DNA of 64,000 nt from Leisingera caerulea DSM 24564 (lineage in GTDB: Bacteria; Pseudomonadota; Alphaproteobacteria; Rhodobacterales; Rhodobacteraceae). The stretch is taken from NCBI RefSeq assembly GCF_000473325.1, contig NZ_KI421513.1:1621217-1685216 (forward strand), written 5' to 3'. Both the position numbers and the translations under genes were made by a program. The notes below the pieces were generated by a model. That model had not been told where the DNA came from, ran no database searches, and saw only the letters and a list, made by a program, of their open reading frames with translations. This document shows positions 17,771-27,484 of the stretch, one piece after another; the stretch's first letter is position 1, and the number at the start of each line of letters is the position of its first letter.

Positions 17771-19102
17771 ATGGATAGCAATAACATCCCCCGTACGGTC
17801 CCGATCCAGTCGGCGACTTTCTCCAACCCGATCAACGCGGAGATCCGCCGCGCGGCGGCCACCGGGATCTATGACATCCGCGGCGGCGGCGCCAAGCGCA
17901 AGGTGCCGCATTTCGATGACCTGCTGTTCCTTGGCGCTTCGATCTCGCGCTATCCGCTGGAGGGCTACCGGGAGAAATGCGAAACAAAGGTGACGCTGGG
18001 CACCCGCTTTGCCAAGAAGCCGATTGAGCTGGATATCCCGATCACCATCGCCGGCATGAGCTTTGGCGCGCTGTCCGGGCCCGCCAAGGAGGCCCTGGGC
18101 CGCGGCGCATCCGCTGCGGGCACGTCGACAACCACCGGCGACGGCGGCATGACCCCTGAGGAGCGCGGTCATTCCTCCAAGCTGGTCTATCAGTATCTGC
18201 CGTCCCGTTACGGCATGAACCCGGACGATCTGCGCAAGGCGGACGCGATTGAGGTCGTGGTCGGCCAGGGCGCCAAGCCCGGCGGCGGCGGCATGCTGCT
18301 GGGGCAGAAGATCTCCGACCGGGTTGCGGAAATGCGCACCCTTCCCAAGGGCATCGACCAGCGTTCCGCCTGCCGCCACCCGGACTGGACCGGCCCGGAT
18401 GATTTGGAAATCAAGATCCTGGAGCTGCGCGAAATCACTGATTGGCAGGTGCCGATCTACATCAAGGTCGGCGGCACACGCCCCTATTATGACACCGCGC
18501 TGGCGGTGAAGGCGGGCGCTGACGTTGTGGTGCTGGACGGCATGCAGGGCGGCACAGCCGCCACCCAGGACGTGTTCATCGAACACGTCGGCCTGCCGAC
18601 GCTGGCCTGCATCCGCCCTGCCGTGCAGGCGCTGCAGGATCTGGGCGTGCACCGCGAGGTGCAGCTGGTGGTTTCCGGCGGCATTCGCACCGGCGCGGAC
18701 GTGGCCAAGGCGATGGCTCTGGGCGCGGACGCGGTGGCCATCGGCACCGCGGCGCTGGTCGCGCTGGGCGACAACGACCCGAAGTGGGAGAATGAGTACC
18801 AGAAGCTGGGCACCACCACCGGCGCCTATGACGACTGGCACGAGGGCCGCGACCCGGCCGGCATAACCACCCAGGACCCGGAGCTGATGAAACGCCTGGA
18901 TCCGGTCGATGCGGGCCGCCGCCTGCGCAACTACCTCAAGGTGATGACGCTGGAAGCCCAGACCATCGCCCGCGCCTGCGGCCACAACCATCTGCACAAC
19001 CTCGAGCCCGAGGATCTGTGCGCCCTGACCATGGAGGCGGCCGCGATGGCGCGGGTGCCGCTGGCGGGCACCGACTGGTACCCGGGCAAAGCAGGGTTCT
19101 GA
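17771..19102 (+). CDS. mgsC: N-methylglutamate synthase subunit C (FMN-binding glutamate synthase domain)
   Basis: 443 residues, the FMN-binding alpha/beta barrel of glutamate synthases: PITIAGMSFGALSGPAKEAL near residue 92, VVLDGMQGGTAATQ near residue 255 and VSGGIRTGADVAKAMALGAD near residue 302, plus C-terminal cysteines. It is the synthase catalytic subunit of MgsABC. Starts 18 bases after mgsB and precedes gmaS by 76 bases. Confidence 0.93.
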   Translation: MDSNNIPRTVPIQSATFSNPINAEIRRAAATGIYDIRGGGAKRKVPHFDDLLFLGASISRYPLEGYREKCETKVTLGTRFAKKPIELDIPITIAGMSFGALSGPAKEALGRGASAAGTSTTTGDGGMTPEERGHSSKLVYQYLPSRYGMNPDDLRKADAIEVVVGQGAKPGGGGMLLGQKISDRVAEMRTLPKGIDQRSACRHPDWTGPDDLEIKILELREITDWQVPIYIKVGGTRPYYDTALAVKAGADVVVLDGMQGGTAATQDVFIEHVGLPTLACIRPAVQALQDLGVHREVQLVVSGGIRTGADVAKAMALGADAVAIGTAALVALGDNDPKWENEYQKLGTTTGAYDDWHEGRDPAGITTQDPELMKRLDPVDAGRRLRNYLKVMTLEAQTIARACGHNHLHNLEPEDLCALTMEAAAMARVPLAGTDWYPGKAGF

Positions 19103-19178
19103 TGATTGGCGGGGCGCGGCTGGCAATAGTCCGCGCCCCATTTCTGAAATACGTTCAACAGGGAAAGGAAGTAGGACC

Positions 19179-20510
19179 ATGACGACAGATCTGGCTGCTT
19201 TCGCACAAGAAAAAGGCGTCAAATACTTCATGATCTCCTTCACCGACTTGTTCGGTGGCCAGCGCGCCAAACTGGTGCCGGCGCAGGCGATCGCGGACAT
19301 GCAGGAAGACGGGGCCGGCTTTGCCGGTTTTGCCACCTGGCTTGACCTGACGCCCGCACATCCGGACATGCTGGCGGTGCCGGATCCGTCCTCGGTAATC
19401 CAGCTGCCGTGGAAGCCGGAGGTCGCCTGGGTGGCGGCGGACTGCGTGATGGAAGGCGAAGACGTGGCCCAGGCGCCGCGCAACGTGCTGCGCCGCCTGA
19501 TCAAAGAGGCCGCGGACGAGGGTCTGCACGTGAAGACCGGCATCGAGGCCGAATTCTTTCTGCTGACGCCGGACGGGGAGGAGATCTCCGACCCCTTCGA
19601 TACAGCTGAAAAACCCTGCTACGACCAGCAGGCGGTGATGCGCCGCTATGACGTGGTGCGCGAGATTTGCGACTACATGCTGGAATTGGGCTGGGGCCCC
19701 TACCAGAACGACCATGAGGACGCCAACGGACAGTTCGAGATGAACTGGGAGTTCGACGACGCACTGTCGACCGCCGACAAGCACAGCTTTTTCAAGTTCA
19801 TGACTAAGTCGGTGGCAGAGAGGCACGGCTACCGCGCGACCTTCATGCCGAAACCGGTCGAGGGTCTTACCGGCAACGGCTGCCATGCCCATATCTCGGT
19901 CTGGGATGCGCCGGGCAAGGATGCCCGCACCAATGTCTTTGCCGCCGAAAAGGGAGAGGGCCAGATTGCCGAACTGGGCCTGTCGGAACAGGGCGGCTGG
20001 TTCCTGGGCGGCATCATGAAACACGCCTCGGCGCTGGCGGCGATCACCAACCCGACGGTGAATTCCTACAAGCGGATCAACGCGCCGCGCACCATGTCCG
20101 GGGCCACCTGGGCGCCGAACACGGTCACCTGGACCGGCAACAATCGCACCCACATGGTGCGCGTGCCCGGCCCCGGCCGGTTCGAGCTGCGTCTGCCGGA
20201 CGGGGCCGTGAACCCCTACCTGCTGCAGGCGGTGATTATCGCCGCCGGGCTTTCCGGCATCCGCTCCAAGGCCGACCCCGGCCCGCGCCACGACATCGAC
20301 ATGTACGCCGAAGGCCACACCATCACCGACGCGCCGAAGCTGCCGCTCAACATGCTGGATGCGCTGCGCTTCTACGACAAGGACGACGGCCTGAAGGCGA
20401 TGATGGGCGAGGAGTTCTCAGCCGCTTACCTGAAGATGAAAGAGCAGGAGTGGAACTCCTTCGTCAATCACTTCTCCCGCTGGGAGAAAGACAACACGCT
20501 CGACATCTGA
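19179..20510 (+). CDS. gmaS: Gamma-glutamylmethylamide synthetase
   Basis: 443 residues, glutamine synthetase fold: TGIEAEFFLL near residue 122, NGQFEMNWEFDDAL near residue 188, GNGCHAHISVWD near residue 231 and PGPGRFELRLPD near residue 330. It joins methylamine to glutamate with ATP as the first step of the indirect methylamine route. Its position after mgsABC, and divergence from ordinary GlnA (no adenylylation-site context), support GmaS. It ends the unit, with a double terminator after it. Confidence 0.94.
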   Translation: MTTDLAAFAQEKGVKYFMISFTDLFGGQRAKLVPAQAIADMQEDGAGFAGFATWLDLTPAHPDMLAVPDPSSVIQLPWKPEVAWVAADCVMEGEDVAQAPRNVLRRLIKEAADEGLHVKTGIEAEFFLLTPDGEEISDPFDTAEKPCYDQQAVMRRYDVVREICDYMLELGWGPYQNDHEDANGQFEMNWEFDDALSTADKHSFFKFMTKSVAERHGYRATFMPKPVEGLTGNGCHAHISVWDAPGKDARTNVFAAEKGEGQIAELGLSEQGGWFLGGIMKHASALAAITNPTVNSYKRINAPRTMSGATWAPNTVTWTGNNRTHMVRVPGPGRFELRLPDGAVNPYLLQAVIIAAGLSGIRSKADPGPRHDIDMYAEGHTITDAPKLPLNMLDALRFYDKDDGLKAMMGEEFSAAYLKMKEQEWNSFVNHFSRWEKDNTLDI

Positions 20511-20516
20511 TTCCCC

Positions 20517-20574
20517 GGTCCGGCCTTCGGGCCGGACCTCTGCGGCCCGGGCATTGCCCGGGCCCTTTTTATTT
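20517..20574 (+). terminator. Tandem hairpin terminator after gmaS
   Basis: First hairpin GGTCCGGCC / GGCCGGACC with a TTCG tetraloop (20517-20538), then GGCCCGGGC / GCCCGGGCC around ATT (20544-20564), followed by CTTTTTATTT. Confidence 0.92.
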
Positions 20575-20701
20575 GCGGCAGCGCCTGCCGCATATGCGCC
20601 GCCTTCACCCTGGGTGAAATTCCGCCTGTTTCCGATGGGCGGCAGATCCGCCGGAAACCTCCTGTTTTTCAGGGGAAACGGTTCAGGAAGGTGTTGACGC
20701 C

Positions 20702-20718
20702 CAGGAAAATAAATTGAG
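20702..20718. promoter_or_regulatory. AT-rich element CAGGAAAATAAATTGAG before fhs
   Basis: 80 bases before the fhs start in the 287-base gap after gmaS. Same AGGAAAATAA core as the elements before amt and mgsA. Confidence 0.3.
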
Positions 20719-20797
20719 TAATAGGAATATATCTTGCCTCGCAATCAACTTCTGCCGCGGGGCGTGAACCGGAACGGATGGCAGCAGGGAGATGGCC

Positions 20798-22474
20798 ATG
20801 AGCTACAAGAGTGACATTGAGATCGCGCGGGAAGCGCAGAAGAAGCCGATCCAGGAGATTGGTGCGAAGATCGGGATTTCCAATGACGATCTTCTGCCCT
20901 ACGGCCACGACAAGGCGAAAGTGTCGCAGTCCTTCATCAACTCGGTGCAGGACAAGGAAGACGGCAAGCTGATCCTGGTGACCGCGATCAACCCGACACC
21001 GGCGGGCGAAGGCAAGACCACCACCACCGTGGGCCTGGGCGACGGGCTGAACCGGATCGGCAAGAACGCGATGATCTGCATCCGCGAAGCCTCGCTCGGC
21101 CCGAACTTCGGCATGAAGGGCGGCGCTGCAGGCGGCGGTTACGCGCAAGTGGTGCCGATGGAGGAGATGAACCTCCACTTCACCGGCGACTTCCACGCCA
21201 TCACCTCGGCGCATTCGCTGCTCAGCGCGATGATCGACAACCACATCTACTGGGGCAACGAGTGCGAGATCGACGTGCGCCGCGTCGCATGGCGCCGGGT
21301 GGTCGACATGAACGACCGCGCCCTGCGCCAGATCACCGCCTCCCTCGGCGGCGTCTCCAACGGCTTCCCGCGCGAAGCGGGCTTTGACATCACCGTGGCG
21401 TCGGAAGTGATGGCGATCCTGTGCCTGGCCAACGATCTGAAGGACCTGGAGAAGCGCCTGGGCGACATCATCGTGGCCTACCGCCGCGACAAGACCCCGG
21501 TCTACTGCCGCGACATCAAGGCCGAAGGCGCGATGACCGTGCTGCTGAAAGACGCGATGCAGCCGAACCTGGTGCAGACCCTGGAAAACAACCCGGCGTT
21601 TGTGCACGGCGGCCCGTTTGCCAACATCGCGCACGGCTGCAACTCGGTCATTGCCACCAAGACCGCGCTGAAAGTGGCTGACTATGTGGTGACCGAGGCG
21701 GGCTTCGGCGCGGACCTGGGCGCCGAGAAGTTCATGAACATCAAGTGCCGCAAGGCAGGCATCGCGCCGTCGGCGGTGGTGCTGGTGGCCACCGTGCGCG
21801 CGATGAAGATGAACGGCGGCGTTGCCAAGGCGGATCTGGGCGCCGAGAACGTCGATGCGGTCAACAAGGGCTGCGCCAACCTCGGCCGCCACATCGAGAA
21901 CGTCAAATCCTTCGGCGTGCCGGTGGTGGTTGCGATCAACCACTTCGTGACCGACACCGATGCCGAAGTTGACGCCGTCAAAGCCTACTGCGCCACCCAC
22001 GGCGTCGAGGCGGTGCTGTCGCGCCACTGGGAGCTGGGCTCCGAGGGCTCTGCGCCGCTGGCGGAGAAAGTGGTTGAGATCGTCGATGCAGGCTCTGCCA
22101 ACTTCTCGCCGATCTACCCCGACGAGATGCCGCTGTTCGAGAAGATCGAGACCATCGCCAAGCGCATCTACCGCGCCGACGAGGTGCTGGCGGACAACAA
22201 GATCCGCAACCAGCTGAAGGAATGGGAAGAAGCGGGCTACGGCAACCTGCCGGTCTGCATGGCCAAGACCCAGTACTCCTTCTCGACCGACCCGAGCTTG
22301 CGCGGGGCGCCGGTGGGCCACTCGGTGCCGGTGCGCGAAGTGCGCCTGTCGGCCGGTGCCGGCTTCATCGTTGCGGTCTGCGGCGAGATCATGACAATGC
22401 CGGGGCTGCCGCGCAAACCGGCGGCGGAAACCATCTGCCTGAACGATGACGGCCAGATCGAAGGCCTGTTCTAA
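20798..22474 (+). CDS. fhs: Formate-tetrahydrofolate ligase
   Basis: 558 residues, usual length for the family. P-loop-like [14 protein letters not shown] near residue 67, with further conserved [19 protein letters not shown] and [12 protein letters not shown]. It interconverts formate plus THF plus ATP and 10-formyl-THF; in methylated-amine users it can run towards formate and ATP. The start at 20798 has AGGGAG with 6-base spacing; the ATG at 20792 abuts that site. Paired with folD downstream as in other gmaS clusters. Confidence 0.95.
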   Translation: MSYKSDIEIAREAQKKPIQEIGAKIGISNDDLLPYGHDKAKVSQSFINSVQDKEDGKLILVTAINPTPAGEGKTTTTVGLGDGLNRIGKNAMICIREASLGPNFGMKGGAAGGGYAQVVPMEEMNLHFTGDFHAITSAHSLLSAMIDNHIYWGNECEIDVRRVAWRRVVDMNDRALRQITASLGGVSNGFPREAGFDITVASEVMAILCLANDLKDLEKRLGDIIVAYRRDKTPVYCRDIKAEGAMTVLLKDAMQPNLVQTLENNPAFVHGGPFANIAHGCNSVIATKTALKVADYVVTEAGFGADLGAEKFMNIKCRKAGIAPSAVVLVATVRAMKMNGGVAKADLGAENVDAVNKGCANLGRHIENVKSFGVPVVVAINHFVTDTDAEVDAVKAYCATHGVEAVLSRHWELGSEGSAPLAEKVVEIVDAGSANFSPIYPDEMPLFEKIETIAKRIYRADEVLADNKIRNQLKEWEEAGYGNLPVCMAKTQYSFSTDPSLRGAPVGHSVPVREVRLSAGAGFIVAVCGEIMTMPGLPRKPAAETICLNDDGQIEGLF

Positions 22475-22493
22475 GGCACCGCAAACGGAATGC

Positions 22494-22519
22494 AGCGGCC
22501 CGGGGACACCCGGGCCGCT
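22494..22519 (+). other. Intercistronic perfect hairpin between fhs and folD
   Basis: AGCGGCCCGGG / CCCGGGCCGCT, 11 perfect pairs with loop GACA, followed by GAAGCTTTGAG rather than a U-tract. It could be a weak terminator or an mRNA-processing/stability element that tunes folD relative to fhs. Confidence 0.6.
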
Positions 22520-22580
22520 GAAGCTTTGAGATGACGGGACCGGATCCGGGGCGGCGCCCCCGGCGGAAAGGAAGAGAGCA

Positions 22581-23483
22581 ATGGCAGCAACAGTGATTGA
22601 CGGCAAGGCCTTTGCGGCCAAGGTGCGCGGCCAGGTGGCGGAGCATGTGGCGCGGCTGAAAGAGGAGCATGGCATCACCCCCGGGCTGGCGGTGGTGCTG
22701 GTGGGCGAGGACCCGGCCTCTCAGGTCTATGTCCGCTCCAAGGGCAAGAGCACCGTTGAGGTGGGCATGAACTCGTTCGAGCACAAGCTGGACGCGGGCA
22801 CCTCCGAGGCCGATCTGCTGGCGCTGATCGATCAGCTGAACAGCGACCCGAAGGTGCATGGCATCCTGGTGCAGCTGCCGCTGCCGGGGCATCTGGACGA
22901 GGATCTGGTGATCAACTCGATCGCGCCGGAGAAGGATGTGGACGGCTTCCACATCTCCAACGTCGGCCTGCTGGGCACCGGCCAGAAGTCGATGGTGCCC
23001 TGCACGCCCTTGGGCTGCCTGATGATGCTGCGCGAGCACCACGGCTCGCTGTCGGGCCTGGACGCGGTGGTGATCGGCCGCTCCAACATTGTCGGCAAGC
23101 CGATGGCGCAATTGCTGCTGGGCGACAGCTGCACCGTGACGATTGCGCACAGCCGCACCAAGGATCTGCCGGATGTGGTGCGCCGCGCCGACATCGTGGT
23201 GGCGGCCGTGGGCCGTCCGGAGATGGTGCCGGGCGACTGGATCAAGGAAGGCGCCACCGTGATCGACGTTGGCATCAACCGCATTGACGCGCCGGAGAAG
23301 GGCGAGGGTAAGACCCGCCTGGTGGGCGATGTGGACTATGCCTCTGCGGCTGAGCGCGCGGGCGCCATCACCCCGGTGCCGGGCGGTGTCGGCCCGATGA
23401 CCATCGCCTGCCTGCTGGCCAACACGGTGACCGCCGCCTGCCGCGCCAACAACCTGGCCGAGCCGGAAGGCCTGACCGCGTAA
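22581..23483 (+). CDS. folD: Bifunctional methylene-THF dehydrogenase/methenyl-THF cyclohydrolase
   Basis: 300 residues. Catalytic-lysine region [40 protein letters not shown] and the C-terminal [13 protein letters not shown] are all typical FolD blocks. It converts 5,10-methylene-THF to 10-formyl-THF with NADP reduction, linking N-methylglutamate- and Tdm/DmmD-derived C1 units to Fhs. Ribosome site GGAAAGGAAGAG precedes the ATG. Confidence 0.95.
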   Translation: MAATVIDGKAFAAKVRGQVAEHVARLKEEHGITPGLAVVLVGEDPASQVYVRSKGKSTVEVGMNSFEHKLDAGTSEADLLALIDQLNSDPKVHGILVQLPLPGHLDEDLVINSIAPEKDVDGFHISNVGLLGTGQKSMVPCTPLGCLMMLREHHGSLSGLDAVVIGRSNIVGKPMAQLLLGDSCTVTIAHSRTKDLPDVVRRADIVVAAVGRPEMVPGDWIKEGATVIDVGINRIDAPEKGEGKTRLVGDVDYASAAERAGAITPVPGGVGPMTIACLLANTVTAACRANNLAEPEGLTA

Positions 23484-23505
23484 GCGCAGAACGCTGAGGT
23501 TCAAG

Positions 23506-23543
23506 CAAATACTCCCGCCGGACGCCTCCGGCGGGAGTATTTG
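23506..23543. terminator. Bidirectional 17-bp hairpin between folD and the EamA gene
   Basis: CAAATACTCCCGCCGGA / TCCGGCGGGAGTATTTG with loop CGCC, perfect over 17 pairs. It lies between convergent genes and can serve both strands. Its right arm is part of the dispersed repeat family A. Confidence 0.8.
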
Positions 23544-23560
23544 TTTGGAAAGATGAAAAG
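23524..23560 (+). repeat. Dispersed intergenic repeat, family A, copy 1
   Basis: GCCTCCGGCGGGAGTATTTG followed by TTTGGAAAGATGAAAAG. Related copies at 27434, 53241, 53376 (minus) and 57731. All sit between genes, mostly 3' of them. Confidence 0.65.
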
Positions 23561-23567
23561 TCGGGGG

Positions 23568-24410
23568 TTAGAAGCCCAGGTAAGCAATGCCGCCAAAAGT
23601 GACGGCAACGCTGATCCACTGTGCGCGGTTCATACTTTCGCGCAGCACAAGCCAGGCCAGAACCACGGTAACCAGGCCGAACAGAGACGCGCTGATCGAG
23701 GCGAACTCCGGGCGGGGCAGGGTGCCGGAGTAGATCACCAAGCCAAGGGCAACAGCATCCAGCGCGCCCATCAGGCACAAAAGCGGCAGAACCTGGCGGC
23801 CTGGCAGCTGGACCACCCGCGCCAGAAGCGCGAGGCCGAGCAGGATCAGGATCGCCGCCAGGCGGGTGACGATCAGCACTGGCAGCTCGGCCCCGGCTTG
23901 GGTCGCGGCCTGGCCCGCTGCAAATGTCAGGGCAAAGCCGATGGCCCCTGCCAGCCCCCAGGCCGCCGCCTGCAGGGTCGCCGGGCTGCCGTCCTCCTGG
24001 GTGGAGAAGACCGCGATGCACCCGATGCCGCCAGCCACCACGGCCACCGCCAGCCAGTGGCCAGGCCCAACCGGCTGTCCTTGCAGCATCGCCATGCCCA
24101 GCGACAGCACCGGGTAGGCGCCAATCAGCGGCGCCACCAGCTTGACCGGTCCCAGCGCAAAGGCCCGGTAAAGCGCGTAGGAGGCCAGGGCAAAGATCGC
24201 TCCCGACAGCCCTGCCAGCCGGGCCGCCGGCAAGCTCATCGCTTGCCAGTCGCCAAAGGCAAACGCGGCGGCGGCCACCAGAATCGCCCCGCTGGCAAAG
24301 ACCGTCAGCATGGCCGGAAGAATGCCGGTCCGCTGCGACACAAACCGCACGCAAAGGTCGTGGATCCCCCAGGCAAGGGCCGCCGCGAGGCCAAGGAGCA
24401 GCGAGTGCAT
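23568..24410 (-). CDS. EamA/DMT-superfamily transporter
   Basis: 280 residues with about ten hydrophobic helices in two EamA repeats (GLAAALAWGIHDLCVRF near the start; ALTFAAGQAATQAG in the second half). Starts at the ATG at 24410 with AGGA upstream; the open frame continues back to 24875 but that overlaps tdm. Members export or exchange metabolites or amino acids; substrate unknown. Divergent from tdm across a 181-base gap with a palindrome, so it may be co-regulated with TMAO demethylation. Confidence 0.85.
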   Translation of the reverse strand: MHSLLLGLAAALAWGIHDLCVRFVSQRTGILPAMLTVFASGAILVAAAAFAFGDWQAMSLPAARLAGLSGAIFALASYALYRAFALGPVKLVAPLIGAYPVLSLGMAMLQGQPVGPGHWLAVAVVAGGIGCIAVFSTQEDGSPATLQAAAWGLAGAIGFALTFAAGQAATQAGAELPVLIVTRLAAILILLGLALLARVVQLPGRQVLPLLCLMGALDAVALGLVIYSGTLPRPEFASISASLFGLVTVVLAWLVLRESMNRAQWISVAVTFGGIAYLGF

Positions 24411-24487
24411 GGCGGTTATCCTTTCGTTTGCGGCATTCACCCCCAGGAAAATGCCGCATCCCGGGCATTTGCCGTTTTTCCGCAGAA

Positions 24488-24507
24488 AATCAACATGTTT
24501 GTTGATT
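24488..24507. promoter_or_regulatory. 20-bp inverted repeat AATCAACA-N4-TGTTGATT upstream of tdm
   Basis: Perfect 8-base arms around TGTT, 85 bases before the tdm start and 78 before the divergent EamA gene. No U-tract. Strong candidate operator. Just downstream, AATATTC occurs twice (near 24523 and 24544) in AT-rich sequence. Confidence 0.5.
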
Positions 24508-24591
24508 AGAGTGGCGGAAGGCAATATTCTTTTCAATAAATAAATATTCCGGAAGTGCAATTTTTGGCCGGAGTTCGACAGGAGATGCGCG

Positions 24592-26961
24592 ATGAATGAC
24601 ATGAGCTTCCCTGAGGTTGTCAAAGGGCCGCCGAAGCCCTCTGGACTGTACCAGCCGTCGGTGTTTACGCTGCCGAAAGGAGTGGAGCGATACGTGGTCG
24701 AGGGCTGCGGTGCGATCCTGATCCGCCTGGAAACAGGCGACCGGGTGACTGTGACCAATGATGAGGGCGGGCAGCCTTGCGAGGTTGTTGCGGCGGAGGA
24801 CAATGGCCGCATTGACGCCGGGATTATTGGTGCGGCGCCCAATAGCGATGCCAGCGGGCTGAAGGCACTGCTCACCTCCTCCGATCAGTCCTTGCGCGGT
24901 TTGCGCATGGGGATGGAGGCGCGCGGCATCGACCTGGCACAGGGCGGCGCGCTCAGGTTCTTTGACAGCACAACGCCAGCCAAGACGGAAGATAGCTTTA
25001 CCGCGCAGCGTGACGGGGTGGTGATCATCGCGGCCCCTGGCGGGATCATGGATTTTGAGCGCCAGGACACGGCGACGCCGCTGACCGTCATGGTCAAGCG
25101 CGCGGTGATCAAGCAGGTGGCGCGGTTTGAATTGCCCGACCCGCTGGCGGAGCCGGTGAATGAGGTGCGGGTGCACAGCGCCACCGCGGAGAGCTATTTC
25201 GTGAAAGCCGGCGACTATATCCAGATCATCGACGTGGACGGCCGTCAGTGCACCGACTTTCAGTGTTTTGCCGCCCGCAAGCTGGACAAGGGGATTGAAC
25301 ACGCGCTGGACGTGACCACGACCCGGACGCTGATGGGCCATGCCTATCCGATGCCGGGGCTGCATGCGAAATACTATGATCAGGATATGCTGCCGCTGGT
25401 CGAGGTGGTGCAGGACACCGTCGGGCGGCATGACGCCTTTGCCCTGGCCTGCGCGGCGAAGTACTACGACGATATCGGCTATCCCGGCCATGTGAATTGC
25501 TCGGATAACTTCAACGCGACGCTGGCCCAGCACGGTGTGACGCCACGCGCTGGCTGGATGGCGATCAACTTCTTCTTCAACACCGGGCTGGACGAGCATG
25601 GCGTGATGTATGCCGATGAGCCCTGGACGCGGCCCGGCGACTATGTGCTGCTGCGGGCGCTGACCGATCTGGTCTGTGTCAGCTCTGCCTGCCCGGATGA
25701 CACCAGCGCTGCCAACGGCTGGAACCCCACCGACATTCACGTCCGCACCTACAGCGGCCAAGAGAGTTTCAAGCGGGCGATTGCGTTCCGCGCGACCCCT
25801 GAATCGGAGCCCAAGATGACCAAGGAAACCGGTTTTCACGACCGCCTCAGCAAGATGACCCGCAATTTCGTGGAGTACAACGGCTACTGGCTGGCCAACT
25901 GCTATGCCGAATCCGGGCCGCTGGAGGAATATTGGGCCTGCCGCGAGAAATGCGTGCTGCTGGACCTGACGCCCCTGCGCAAGTTCGAGATCACCGGACC
26001 TGACGCCGAGGCGCTGTGCCAGTATATCTTTACCCGCAACATCAAGAAGCTGGCGGTTGGGCAGGTGGTCTATACCGCAATGTGCTATCCGCATGGCGGC
26101 ATGATCGACGACGGCACCGTGTTCCGCTTGGGCAAGGACAACTTCCGCTGGATCGGCGGCTCGGACTACGGCGGGGAATGGATCCGCGAGCAGGCGGAAA
26201 AGCTGGGGCTGAACGTGCTGATCCGGTCCTCGACCGACATGCAGCACAATATCGCGGTGCAGGGGCCGGAGAGCCGGGATCTGCTGAAGAAGATCATCTG
26301 GACCATGCCGCATAATCCCGAACTGGAGGAGCTGGGCTGGTTCCGCTTTACGCCTGCGCGGATCGGCGGTGAGCATGGTGTGCCGGTGGTTGTGTCCCGG
26401 ACCGGTTATACCGGCGAACTGGGGTATGAGATCTTCTGCCATCCGAAACATGCCAGCGAGGTTTTCGACGCAGTCTGGGAGGCCGGGCAGGACCATGGCA
26501 TCCGTCCGATGGGGCTGGAGGCGCTGGATATGGTGCGGATCGAGGCCGGGCTGATCTTTGCGGGCTATGATTTCAGCGATCAGACCGACCCGTTTGAGGC
26601 GGGCATCGGCTTCACCGTTCCGCTGAAGTCGAAGGAAGATGATTTCATCGGCCGCGACGCGCTGATCCGGCGCAAGACGACGCCAGCGCGCAAGCTGGTG
26701 GGACTGGATATCGACTCGGCAATTGATGTTGGCCATGGCGACTGCGTCCACATCGGCCGGGCGCAGATCGGCGAGGTAACGTCTTCGATGCGCTCGCCGC
26801 TCTTGGGCAAGAACATCGCCCTGGCGCGGGTGGATGTGTCCTGTTCCGAGGTCGGGACCGAAGTCGAAATCGGAAAGCTTGACGGGCATCAAAAACGCCT
26901 GCCTGCCAAGATCGTACCCTTTGCGCATTACGACCCCAAAAAGACCCGGCCTCAATCCTGA
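24592..26961 (+). CDS. tdm: Trimethylamine N-oxide demethylase (DUF1989-GcvT fusion)
   Basis: 789 residues, the family's usual length. The N-terminal half is a DUF1989-type domain with metal-binding candidates (DGRQCTDFQCF near residue 219, GHVNCSDNFN near residue 300); the known Tdm enzymes hold zinc there. The C-terminal half (from about residue 415) is a GcvT-like THF-binding domain with [15 protein letters not shown] and GLEALDMVRIEAGL. It splits TMAO into dimethylamine and formaldehyde, and the second domain can trap formaldehyde on THF. AGGAG lies 7 bases before the ATG. The haemoglobin gene follows closely. Confidence 0.94.
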   Translation: MNDMSFPEVVKGPPKPSGLYQPSVFTLPKGVERYVVEGCGAILIRLETGDRVTVTNDEGGQPCEVVAAEDNGRIDAGIIGAAPNSDASGLKALLTSSDQSLRGLRMGMEARGIDLAQGGALRFFDSTTPAKTEDSFTAQRDGVVIIAAPGGIMDFERQDTATPLTVMVKRAVIKQVARFELPDPLAEPVNEVRVHSATAESYFVKAGDYIQIIDVDGRQCTDFQCFAARKLDKGIEHALDVTTTRTLMGHAYPMPGLHAKYYDQDMLPLVEVVQDTVGRHDAFALACAAKYYDDIGYPGHVNCSDNFNATLAQHGVTPRAGWMAINFFFNTGLDEHGVMYADEPWTRPGDYVLLRALTDLVCVSSACPDDTSAANGWNPTDIHVRTYSGQESFKRAIAFRATPESEPKMTKETGFHDRLSKMTRNFVEYNGYWLANCYAESGPLEEYWACREKCVLLDLTPLRKFEITGPDAEALCQYIFTRNIKKLAVGQVVYTAMCYPHGGMIDDGTVFRLGKDNFRWIGGSDYGGEWIREQAEKLGLNVLIRSSTDMQHNIAVQGPESRDLLKKIIWTMPHNPELEELGWFRFTPARIGGEHGVPVVVSRTGYTGELGYEIFCHPKHASEVFDAVWEAGQDHGIRPMGLEALDMVRIEAGLIFAGYDFSDQTDPFEAGIGFTVPLKSKEDDFIGRDALIRRKTTPARKLVGLDIDSAIDVGHGDCVHIGRAQIGEVTSSMRSPLLGKNIALARVDVSCSEVGTEVEIGKLDGHQKRLPAKIVPFAHYDPKKTRPQS

Positions 26962-26990
26962 GGCCGGCCGCTCTGGGGCTGGGAGGTTCA

Positions 26991-27407
26991 ATGGTTCAAA
27001 AGCTGATAGAGCAGATCGGCGGCGAAGACGTGCTGCGCGCACTGGTTGAACGGTTCTACGACATCGTCGAGGAATCCGAGGCTGGCGCGCAGATCGTCAA
27101 GCTGCACAAGCGGGGGCATGGCATGGATCATGCCCGGATTGAGCAGTTCAACTTCCTGTCCGGTTTCATGGGCGGGCGGCGTTACTACGAAGAAAAGCAC
27201 GGGCATATGGACGTGAAGCTGATGCACGCCCATGTTCCGATCACCGCGGAAGACGCCGAGAACTGGCTGAAATGCATGGATCAGGCGCTGGCGGAGCTGA
27301 AGCTGGAAGGGCCGCATGTGGAGCGGCTGCGCCAGGTGTTCCGGCGGGTGGCGTTGATGCTGGTGAACGATCTGGCCGAGTGGGGCGAGAAGCGCGCTTC
27401 AGCTTAA
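26991..27407 (+). CDS. Group II truncated haemoglobin
   Basis: 138 residues, trHb2 (GlbO-like) family: LVERFYDIVEE near the start, FLSGFMGGRRYYEEKHGH near residue 52 and HAHVPITAEDAENWLKCMDQAL, with the proximal histidine in LMHAH near residue 80. It binds O2 or NO at haem. It begins 29 bases after tdm on the same strand and is probably co-transcribed. A role in oxygen supply or protection during methylated-amine oxidation is inference. Confidence 0.9.
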   Translation: MVQKLIEQIGGEDVLRALVERFYDIVEESEAGAQIVKLHKRGHGMDHARIEQFNFLSGFMGGRRYYEEKHGHMDVKLMHAHVPITAEDAENWLKCMDQALAELKLEGPHVERLRQVFRRVALMLVNDLAEWGEKRASA

Positions 27408-27433
27408 CCGCTGCGCCTGACGCAGCGGCGGGA

Positions 27434-27468
27434 GCCTCCGGCGGGAGTATTTGGTGGAAGATGAAAAG
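27434..27468 (+). repeat. Dispersed intergenic repeat, family A, copy 2
   Basis: GCCTCCGGCGGGAGTATTTG followed by GTGGAAGATGAAAAG, between the convergent haemoglobin and gckA genes. Nearly identical to copy 1. Confidence 0.65.
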
Positions 27469-27484
27469 CGGGAGGAGGCCGGGC

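Noticed and set aside
20669..22678. 669-codon frame opposite fhs
   Set aside because: His/Arg/Val-rich antisense shadow of a strongly conserved gene.
24490..27042. 850-codon frame opposite tdm
   Set aside because: Antisense shadow; the plus strand encodes the two-domain Tdm with catalytic-type motifs.
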